NCBI RefSeq assembly: GCF_032854445.1 | Contig: NC_088301.1 | Span: forward strand, 20,145,808 to 20,209,807 | Reading direction: 5' to 3' | Origin: Liolophura sinensis | Lineage: Eukaryota; Mollusca; Polyplacophora; Chitonida; Chitonidae | DNA length: 64,000 nucleotides | Shown here: piece after piece, positions 50,701 through 62,700 of the stretch | Layout of the letters: every line of letters begins with the position of its first letter | How positions within the stretch are numbered: position 1 is the first letter of the stretch | Notes under the pieces: model-generated | What the model was told of the DNA's origin: nothing | Seen by the model: only the letters and a program-made list of their open reading frames with translations | Database searches by the model: none | Position numbers and translations under genes: made by a program

Positions 50701-53700
50701 CTCCAAGGGACAGTCCCCACTTACCCCGTCACAGACAGCTCCGCCATGACACTGACCACAGGTCTCCTTACAGTCAGGACCCCATGTATATGAGCTGCAG
50801 TCTGGTCGTGAGATGAATGTATAACGCGTTCAGCTAATACTTATATTCAGTAAAAAACCAGCATTATATAGTTGTTTTCATTACATATACAGGTATCCAC
50901 ATCCCCTGTTAGAGCTTTGCTATGTGTAACTTCAAAGTTATCTAACCAGAATTAAAAGTCTCCGGCATTGTACACAGTGCAGGGAAGAAAATCTTGTACC
51001 GGCAAGTCATATGTAAAACAACAATGTGGGTTAGAACAGCAGTGTGACCCAGGAGCCTCTCACCAATGCAGTCGCTGGGAGTTCAAGTCCAGCTCATGTT
51101 GGCTTCCTCCCCGGCCATGCGTGGGAATGTCTGACAGTAACCTGCGGATGGTCGTGGGTTTCCCACGGGCTCTACGCGTTTTGCTCCAACCATAATGCTG
51201 CATGCTGTCGTAAAAGTGAAATATTCTTGGGTACGGCGTAAACCACCAAATATATATAAAAAAAAACAGTGACGAATTTTTCCATAATGTACATAGGAAA
51301 ATATTTTTCGGTTCCTAAATCAAAACGCGGAGAAAAGAGAGAATGGATTAGCTTTTCCTGCAAAATCCAGGAATAAACCTACATTTAAGCATCCTTAAAT
51401 ATGGAAGCCGGATAAGACGGAAGCCGGATAAGGCCATCTTCGCAGCATCATGCCATGGGCGAGAAGATAACACGATGGCACGAAACGATGATACGATGAC
51501 ACGAAGCGAAAGCATGATGTGATGAGACGATGGCACTAAGCGAAAGCACGATGGCACAATGGCACGAAGCGATTACTAGCATTGTACCATCGCATCGTGT
51601 CATGGGGTCATCGCTTCATGCCGTCGTGCCATCGGCCTTAAGAAAAGTAACGTTGTGCATTATGGTACATACATTTTATTACTATAGTTTATATACAGTC
51701 TAACTGAATTTTCCTTGCAATAATATAAACGTGCAATATATATTGTGGTGTTACCTGTTACTAACGAAAGGTAATTTTGGTACCGAGTTCGACCGATTTT
51801 ACAAATAGCTGAATATAGGCGACTGACTGAAGGAAAGAGACTTTTGTTTGGCTTCTTGTGTGTACACGCTTAGGGATAAACGCTCATCGCTAAACAAATC
51901 CTACCAGGATATATAAAAATATCAGTGGCACGAAATGATGCCCACAGGGCACTGCTCTGAGAGGGCGATGGCACGAAGCGCGAAGCGATGACACGAAGCC
52001 ATGACACGAAACGATGACACACTAGCATCATCGTGCCATCGCCTCGTGCCATCGCCTCGTGCCATCGCTCGAGATGGCATGAGGCGTCGGGTATATTATG
52101 ATGGTTTGTTGACGTCTTTATCCGACTTTCATACTTTAAGCCTAATCTCTTTTGCATTGTTTCAATGTCATTGCATATTAAATCTGGGACTAATGTACCA
52201 GGATAAATGTGACGACAACACTGCATGTTGAGTAATTCTAGAGTAGTGACGTCGAAAAATTTACACTATCATCACTGCGATATTTTGTAACTAATTCTCC
52301 ATCAGTCACATCAATTAAGTGCGGAAATACATAGGTCTATTTTGTCCAGAAAGTTTGAAGAACCACAAAATGCACCTGTGCCTCTACACTTATTCATTAC
52401 TTGTGCCTAATTATGTCCAACTATTATGTGTCCAATATTTTCTTCAAGTGCAGCTGACTTTGTACTTGATGCCTATGTACTACCATTCTAGTCAGGTCGA
52501 GCTGAAGTTATATTTTATAGGCTGTAGACTAGTCATATCCCATTAACTTCTTATCTATGCTACTGTTCATTTAAGAGTTGAATTAACCTCTGCATATTTT
52601 AAGTTTACCTGTTATTTGTATGTCTACTAATGGGTTTTATAGTGTTCTCACTCATGTTGTTGTTTTGTTTTGGCTTGAGTCATTAAAATGAATGCAATAT
52701 CAGCAATTTTTTACCTGTCTGTTTGTGCTCGGCGAGGACAAAATATATTTTGCAAAATGGATGACATTTTGAAAAATGATTTGGTACGACAAGGACAAAA
52801 TCTGTTGTGAGGGTACTTGTAGCGGAGAGTAAAGATAAGAAACAGCTGGCTTGTCAATCTTGTACTTGGCAAGAGGACATGTTTCACCTGTTACGTGTGA
52901 CAATTTAGTAGCTACCACACTGTCGTCGCTGTCTTGGATTTACTCTCTATGTGTACGTCTTTAATTATATTGTATTCCTGTATAAAGCAAAATCCTGCTG
53001 CTGGACTACGGCATCCGCGAGGCCTGGTCCCTTAGCATTGTTTAAATGTGAATGTGTGTTAAATGTGATGACAACACAGGATTTTGAGTAACGGTAATTC
53101 TAAACCATGACGTCAATTTACACCATTGCATTGCTTTACTTAATTCTGTTAAGATATTGTGATTGGGTACGTGTAATGTGCTACTATTTAACCCCGATGC
53201 TCGGCCTTCCAAACTGCATATAGATAGTTCAATGTTCCCGGAATCCGTTTCGATCTTTTAAAACCTCGAAAATGGAAAAAAAACGGTAGATTTTGGTGAT
53301 CGGACATCAGGAGATGTACCCCAACTACGACTGAGCCACCCTTGTGATGCAGGCATCTTTATGCGTACAACACAGACAATCGCCATATTTTTACAACTAA
53401 TTTCGATATTATTCCATCCCAATGTATGGATTGTAAGTGGAGTAACACGCAGGATACTGTAAAGTTACATGCCACAGAAAATGCCACAGGGTGATCATCG
53501 TAAACACCCTTTTATCACGGAGGACTCGCTCGTAGTCGTACATGTATGAGACTTGCTAATTCTACCATGCTATACAAAAAGGGAAGACCGAAGGATGAGG
53601 CTTATATCCCGCTCCCGAAAAACAAATAAAAAAGAAAAGAAAAGTCGGGATTATCACTCGCGGAATGCAGTAGTTGTTTGGTTACTTGCTTGTTTGAAAC

Positions 53701-56700
53701 AGCAGACAGTGACCCGAACTGTAGGGTGACGCTGGAATTGCCACGAGGCTGCAGGGCGGCCCTCCTGTTCACACCAGACATAGCGGGCGCGGGATACCTT
53801 ACAGCATGCCGTATCTTGATGCCCGTAACTGGACTCCCATAAAGTTCAAGTTGGCATTTTATCAATCACTGTTTCTGTTCAATATAATTCAAGCCTTTTT
53901 TATGGTAAATATTACAGGTAAGCTCTATTGTTACTTTCACCGCTGTTGAGCAAGAGACTTTTCTACCTCGTCACTACAACTCACGATCCGCTGGCCCGAT
54001 ATCACAGATCCTCGCGTCGCAGCGGGTATCGCTCGACTTGGCCATAGAAATTTATAGTCTGTGGGCTGTGAAACCATGCCAAATTTTTACGTGGCAATGT
54101 CCAATTCGTGGCAGAGAAACTAGAGGAGAACTCATTTGCGTCATAAACGCATGTGAGTGAAAATCGGTCAAAACTGTTTTACTTGTGAATTTTCAGGGTG
54201 CTAATTAAGAGTTGCACACGTAAGGTAATTATAGACTGAGTCGTACGATGACTAATGGTGGAAGAGCACACGAGCCTAATGCATGGATTTGGCAATGCTT
54301 TGCAGGGCTATTCAATTCATAATCCCGGCAGGTGTTACCGACATGACGTCACCCGGCTAGGCCTTTGCCAAGCCAAAGTTTAATGGAATTTTTTAGAGTA
54401 GAAATAGCTCAGATAATATTTTTAAATTTAAGTATTGTGTCTTGAGAACATTTAGTGTAAAAAAAGTCGTTGGGGATCTCCTTTAAGCATTTACATGAAC
54501 AGTTAGAATAAAACTCCAACTGAGGTAAACTGACATGTATTAAGGTCGTATTTCAAGGGTTACCATTTGCTATCTATCATACTATCATCGCTTCTCTGGT
54601 TTTACTCTCTGTGCTGTACGTCTTTAATTATATTGTATCGCTGCATAAACCAGGGCTCTGCTGATGGACTAAGCATCACCGGGGTCTTGCCCTTTTTGAA
54701 TTCTTTTAAAATTTTGTGTGATAAATGTAATTGCAATTCGGCATTTTTAGTAATTCTAGGCCAGTCCAGTCTAGTTAATTACAATTCAGTTTTTGTAGTA
54801 ATTCTAGGCCAGTCCAGTTAATTGCAATTGAGTTTTTGTCGTAATTCTAGGCCAGTCAAGTTAATTACAAGTCAGTTTTTGTAGTAATTCTAAGCCTGTC
54901 CAGTTAATTACAATTCAGTATTTAAACATTTTAATGAACAATTAGAATAAAACCCCAACTGAAGTGAACTAACAAGCCGTCGTATTTCACCCAATACATG
55001 TGACTGTGTGTCAGCCATCACACTGTCGTGGCTCCTCTGGTTTTGCTTTGTACGCTGTACGTCTTTGTTTATATTTTATATTTTAAAAAATGCGCAGTTG
55101 TTATACATGTATGATGCATGAAGCGTCAGGTGATAACAAAATCAGGTCAACATTTACCTGCAAAAATAACCAAAGTATTGAGAAGATACAGGGTATATAA
55201 AGCACGAAATTAGGACGGGATCATGCAAAGAGAAAAAGTTAACAGTTTTCAAACACTTACTTGTTGTACAATTGTAACCCTGAAACCCACTCTCACACCT
55301 GGGTGATAAATTCGGACATTCACTGGTGTCCTTGTCACAAGCAGTATTATTCCAGCAATGTCCACATTCCTCACCACAGTCTGTACCCCATCGGCCATTC
55401 ACACACTCTGGTGAGAAAAAACACAATGATATTGTTAATTTCATATTTCTTGAAGTGAAAATTACATTCACGAAGACAATCAACCTAAATTTCAGATTTT
55501 AAATATAGTGCATACAAAATTAAGAGTGCAGGAAATCTTATTTCTCAATCAATGAGATTAGCCTAGTATAGAAGACACATATATCTTGAATATATTTATT
55601 TAATTAATATATCTTACGTATATATATATATATATATATACGAAATGCGCATAACTGAAGTCCAGACGAAAATATAATTTAGCTAACCTACACTTGTCCA
55701 CGTGTGACAGCAAATCTGTGGTCCTTCACAACGTAGAGCACGATGGATGACAGTCGTATGTTCCCACAGAAACTGTCCAGTAATTACGCTAAAAGAAACT
55801 ATCTCGGCCTTTACAGAAGTAAGTCTCCCGTAGTCTTCGAATATTTGCTGCCGTGTAATAATACATACAAATGGTTTCATAAAATATCTTAGATCCAAAT
55901 ACCAAGAAGCCTTGTATACATCTACATAGTGAAGGTTTGCAGATCTGAGTACTTGACTGCCGCTTACTTTCACACCTAAGTCCATCGTCATCACATTGAT
56001 AGCAGCACGTGTCTGTCACACATTCCTTGTCACACATCTCTCCATACCAACCCTCGGAACAAACTGTAACAGTGGAATAATAATAATAATCATACTGTGA
56101 AAGCTTATGACACACAGTCAGCGTTATTACTTACATGAATATGGGAAGACTTGTAAACAACAATTTATAATTTATATAAAGGTGAATTGTCAGGATTTCC
56201 TTCACTAAGAAAAGTGATATCTCACTGGCTAGAGATAGATATTACTTTTGTTTTTACACACCCCGACGCCAAAACGTCACAAAGAAACATGGTGTTTTAT
56301 GAAGATCCAACCCGAGCTTAGCAGAATGACGTCATAATACAAGTTCAGTCAACTTTAACAACTTTAACATTTCTTACGCCTCACATCTCACTCGAAAAAT
56401 ATTTATGATATTCAGCCTTCAGTGTGCAATATCCTCTATTCATGATTTATATAAAAGTGAAATGTCAGGATTTCCGTCACTGATAAGAGTGATATCTCAC
56501 TAACTAAAGTTAGATATCACTTTTGTTATTACACTCCCCGACGCCATGACGTCACAAAGAAATATTTTGTTTTATGACGTTCCAATTCAAGCTTAGCAGA
56601 AAAACGTCATAATAGAAGTTCAGTAAACTTTAACATTTCTTAGTCACGCAAGAATACACGACGTCACACAAGGCGTCATGTGCGACGTCATGCTATATAC

Positions 56701-59700
56701 AAAAAGCCTGTGAAGGCCTACAGCTAAAAACATTGCTTAAACTTGTTCAAATACAAAAATCATGATATTGTCAAAATATAAATAATAAATAGAATATTGC
56801 ACAGTGACGGTTGAACATCATACATATTTTTCTCCTGAAAGATGGAAATGATAACCTACTTGTGGGTCATCATTTTCACATCTCCCTGGAACATGATATT
56901 CAACCTTCACTGTGCAATGTCTTCTCTATATTTCATTGCAGCATGTAATTTTTATAATCGTGTACATGGAAAGAGATAGTGATGATTATACGATGATCCA
57001 GGAGATCATTACAAGAATGTGAAGACGATTATAAGATCATGATGACAATTAGAAGAACGTGACAATCATTGGGAAATGGTGATCGTAAAGATCATAAGAA
57101 GATCTTGAAAACAATAGGAAGACCGTGATTACACTCGTATGATTATTAAAACCATCAAAACATCGTAAAGATCATCAGGTACAGTAATAAACATCAGATA
57201 ATCATGAGAACCATCAGAAAATGAAGTATGTGGATTTAAAAATCTGGTGAAGTGTTCCAGCCATTGATACTTGCTTCGTCGTTCGTCATATGACTGAAAC
57301 AATGTTAAGCACGACGAACGTGAGCACTCACTCACTTAATACATGCTGGCGTGTAATTTTGGGGTCTAACGCCCGGCAAATGTTCCAAGCAGGAACCGTG
57401 TATTTGAACAGTTAATTCTGTCAATTGATTGACTAGTAAGTTTATATTAATCTAACTGATCAGAAAAAAAAATCATTTCCTTGGAAAGCGATTGGTAAAG
57501 GGTTGGTATGGGGATTGGTATGGTGTTGGGATGGGGTTTTCTCGCTTAACGGTCTGATGGCTGCTAAGGTACACTGACACTAACCACAGCTTCGGATCCA
57601 TGTAGCTCCTGGTGTTTCGTACTAGGCTTTCAGTCAGGTGTTCTTTGTTTAAAGGAAATTGCGACGTTCTGTGCTTTCTTTGTGGTTTATCTGTTTTCTT
57701 CTAAGAAAACCGACAGACGTCGTAATAGTGAAACATTTTTTGAGTAGAGCACCAAATAACAATCAAATGAACACATCGGTCACTTTCCCTAAATCTATTG
57801 ATTGTGATGTAATGGAAACAGTAGTGTCTCAATCAAAATATTATAAGCAATTAATCTTGCTTACCAAACAGTCGTACTTCACAAAGTGTCAACGGTGTTG
57901 ATAAATTCGACGGTAAGCTTATCCGGACCGTGTTCCCTGTTCTCGGGTTACCATCGTTACAACTACCGTTGACGATATCCCCAGGACCGTAGTCATTGTC
58001 TGTCGTGTCTGTATAACATGTACTGTAGCTCTGATTTTTGGTCTCCACACTCAGAGTAAAGCCGTTCAGTCGTGAGCCACCTGGAATGTATGTACATGTA
58101 ACATACAATACCGGACTGTGTTCGTGTAAGTAAAATTCATTTACCTACATTTACGTAAATAAGGACGCTGAACTTCCGGTTAACCTGATAGGCCTCATCT
58201 CGAGAGCATTATGGCTAAAAAAAAATCCGCAAGAAGTGTCACCGCTCCAGATTCTAAGGTTTATTTGTAATGAACCCTTTTGGTTTCCACTGCCTTACAT
58301 GACGCACAATCATCATTACTGGCTTCTGTGGTTTGGGGTTCAAAGTTTACCGTATACTTAATGCAAGAGCGTAGAGATATCATAGTAATAACGCATAAAC
58401 ATTTATCAGCTATGTTCGGCTGTGTGCTTTCGGTTTCTCATGGCTTTTGTGGAAAGTAAATCGATGCTCGTTGAAAGGAAACGTTTCTTTGACACCTGTC
58501 AGATATTTAGCTCTGCGATTATTAGTTACAAGTATTACTATTTTTTATTTTATATCTTTGTTGAAGTAATGTAAAGATTTATCTCACGCATCGATTTGTA
58601 ACTGATTATAACTGTTATCGGTGAAAAAAACGTACCAGTACGTATATCGATTTTTATTACCTTCTTCTACGAAGTCATAAGCTTACTCGCATTGCATTAG
58701 CCAATTTTTTCGCCATAACACACTCTATCTGAGAATAAGGAAACAGTTATTGCTCAGATTTACACACATCTAGAAAACGAAGATCTCGATGATCCTAAAT
58801 ACTGGCCACAATAAGTCATGTTACATAGGCACGTGTAGAACTGTAACTCGAAACCAATTAAATCACATACCTGCAGGCCCGAAACATAATCAGGAACAAC
58901 TTGTGATAGTTAAGTGACCATTGTGATTAGACTTGGTGAGACTCTTCATTGCGTAAAACTGAATGACAATCGCATTACGCAACTGGATCACTTAACACAA
59001 ATCCACCTGCTCTTGTATCCGATTAGATCACACTCACTACTAACCCATCGTTGAACAACGTTCTCCTGTATCTCTTGGTTTTGACGTCAGGTTCCAGATA
59101 TGGTGTCGATGACATACTGTCCCGACGTGTTGAAGGGATACTAAGAGAGGGGAGAATATAAACCTTGACCGCCGATAACTTACTTCGGCTACAACGGTTT
59201 CGCCGTGCAACCAAAAAAAATTTATATTTATTTATTTATTTGGTTGGTGTTTTGCGCCGAACTCAAGAATATTTCATTTGTGCGACGGCGGCCAGCACTA
59301 CGGTGGACGGATGCCTGGGCAGAGCCCAGTTAAAACCCACGCCCGTCATTAGATTGCAGACAGACCTTCCCACGTACGGCCGGAGTAAGGAGCCAGCATG
59401 AGCTTTTTTTTTTTTTTTTTTTTTTGATTGTTGTTTTACGCCGTACTCAAGAATATTTCACTTATACGACGGCGGTCAGCATTATGGTGGGTGGAAACCG
59501 GGCAGAACCCGGGGGAAACCCACGACCATCCGCAGGTTGCTGGCAGACCTTCCCACGTACGGCCGGAGAGGAAGCCAGTATAGGCTGGTCTTGAACTCAC
59601 AGCGACCGCATTGGTGACAGGCTTCTGGGTCACTACGCTGCGCTAGCGCGCTAACCGACTGAGCCACGGAGGCCCCAGCTGGACTTGAGCTCACAGCGAC

Positions 59701-62700
59701 TGCATTGGTGTGAGGCTCCAGTGTCATCACGCTGTGCTGTCGTCCTAACCACCTCGGCCACGGATTTTTCCGCCCATGTAAACAAAACAGTTTCACAAGT
59801 ATCATACGTAATGTGCATGCACATGCGGGTCTGTCATTGCATATTAAAATAGGGCATGCACGTTTTGAATTACGAGCTCACTTGTCAGAAAAGTCGTATT
59901 TACTTCCTACACATGGTAGCATTCTTCTAACTGGTTATAATCACTTACATGTATCTTGTCTGTTATTACAATTTCCGACTCTGTTGTAAATCTGGAATCT
60001 GTAAATATTGTACGTCCTGTTCAGTGTTACCGACCACCAGCTTCGTAAATCACTCTTGGTGTGAGTACAAGGTGTTTCCTTCAGAACATGACCCGCTTTA
60101 CCATCCACGGCTACTCCAGATTTGTACTTGCCCTGTTCATAATCAGATGACTGGCTCGTCTGCTGATTCAGCGCCACATTACCTACGAAATCAAATTGAT
60201 GCATTTTCTAATTGAATATTACACATCAACCCGTAGACTATAAACACCATGTACATATAGGTAAGAATCACCAAATGTAAAAGATATTATTGTGATCTGC
60301 TTTTATTCCATCTTTCTACAGGAAATGAATAACAACAAGTTAACTATGGATGTAGTGAAATACATAATATCTTTTGGAGGCCTGCACACATTCAACGTTT
60401 GATGGGAATATGTGAATGAGATGTAGGAATATGTTACGGAAATGGGATCCAAGTTTTACCTCCAAATCTTCTACAAACTGACTTGCTGAGTGGGTGTGGT
60501 TTTACACCATGTTGAAGAATATTACACTTGTATCAAAGCTGTCTCCAGTTTGTTTTTCACAGATGTCACCATGTTGGGTCAAAAGCAGTTACTACGGTCA
60601 CCTACATAGACGTTTTCATTATATGTAGAAAAGGACGTTATGCCAGAGGACGTTACGACGTCACCGCAAAACGGCCTTCAGCGGGATGTTTATTAAAACC
60701 GTCCTTGACTTCGCGCGGAAAACGTTTATATCTCATCACACACTTCCACAGATTATAACCACAAGAAAATCTTACAGTAACAGTTAAATGGTTAACTTTT
60801 GAAAGCGTGGATATATGCCGGTTGGAGATATTTCCTCCACGTGGTAGGTATGATTGCATTCAAGTAAAACTTTTTCACATCAAACGTTGATAATTTCATG
60901 TCTATAGTGGATAAGAGTTAATACAGAAATGGGCAGGGCTTGTTCAATTTCCTTGTTACAGATAACTATTGCTGGAATTAAATCAGCTTGTGACACAGCT
61001 TGGTTTGCTTACTATATGACTGCATGAATTACTTCAAAACAATGGGCTAATACTGCTAATAACTAAAGTCTTCCACTTGCAAACAAAACAACAAAATATA
61101 TTTGATTGATGTTTCCACTTATACGACCGCGGTCAGCATTATTGTGAGAGGAAACAATTTATTTGATTTGCAGAAATGTCTTTGTGAAAACATTTATTTT
61201 CTCCAGTTTATGCGGTAGTCACTGTTCTTTGTTTTGCCAAAAATCTCCAGTACACAGCCATCTTGGGTTCGTCAACTATCGCCTGTTTCCTTTATTCAGT
61301 CGCCTATATTCAGCTGTCTGTAAATTCCGTCATATTAGCTACCAAAATTGCATTTAATCAGTCTCATGTGAAAACACAAGCTCTACACATTGATACGTTG
61401 GACCTCCATATTCTCGCTCACTAAATAAAGTTAGAGCACTTTTTCTAATTCATAATGTTAAACTGCATAATCTCGGTTTTGACGTGAAGAACTCATTGCT
61501 TCGTTATTAAAAAAGTGTCATGGTGGATATTGGACGGAGTTCAATATGTTAAACTGCTGTCGACTTTAATCTAAACCCTCTTTCCCACACTGCCATATTT
61601 GACATTGTTCGCATTTTTTAGTATAATATAACCTTCACAAATGAATTATGTTTCATCTCTTGTAGTATATGATGGCACGGCAGTGTCATTTTAGAGTTGG
61701 GTGTTATGAAATTCTGTTACAAAATTCCAGCTAGGGTATTCGCTGATATAGTAGTGTTGGTTGTATTACTAAGTGAAGTTTGTTCTAACCGCATGTTGGT
61801 GCAGCTATTGTATAACAAATTAGGAAAAGCATTCTAAGTTGCATTAATGTAGACGTACAACAGATCAATGGTAGAGCTTGTTATCTTAAATATCACGAAC
61901 GAAAGGCAATTTTTACATATAGGTGAATATAGGTTATACATGCAAAATCCTGGCTATTGGGTCAAAGATTAGCCTCGGAACTAAAGTGTGAAGGAGCACT
62001 GATTGGATAATAATGCCACACAGAGAGTATCTGCAGTGATATTTTGAACCTAGTTAAAATATATCAGAATTTTGTCTGTTTTTAATAGAACTGAAAATGT
62101 TTGCCCAATTATTACTGCTGAACTCCCTGCATCACTTCCAGCAACCAAAGTTTAAAAAACGTTGGTCACGCTAGGTTGATTTGTTGAGATAGAGAAGTGC
62201 TAGTATGGCATGGTACCAGGCGAAAATTAGCAGATATACATTTTTGAGATTCAAGTTGACAAATTTACTACATAAATAGTAAGGAAAATCAATAAACCTG
62301 TGGAAACTATAGCCGACTAGCTAAAAGAAATGGACTAAATTTGGGTCTACTCACGTCTCTGACAAGTAGGCCCGTCCAAGGCCGGTGCACAGTTGCTTTT
62401 AAGATCTGTCTCAGGGTGACAGTTCCCGTCACAGTTACAGTTATACCGACAATTTTGTCCTGCACTTCCAAACCGACACTGTTGTTCATTAGCTGACAGG
62501 TAGAAAACAACACACGAAAAAAGAACCAGGTTTTACAACATCGAAAACTGAATTAGCTGGTCAGTGGTAGAAACGTATGTACCAGTAAAGACAAAGGAAT
62601 CAGTTAATATAATGAAATATGTAATGAAAATAATGGTATTACTGCGTTTATGCCATTTCTTCTTCTAACCATTTCTTACTATACCACTTATTGATAATCA

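Noticed and set aside
58081-58117. Extended lectin exon 4 using the upstream AG
   Set aside because: Phase does not agree with exon 3, whereas the CATTCCAG acceptor gives a conserved split Cys codon in both genes.
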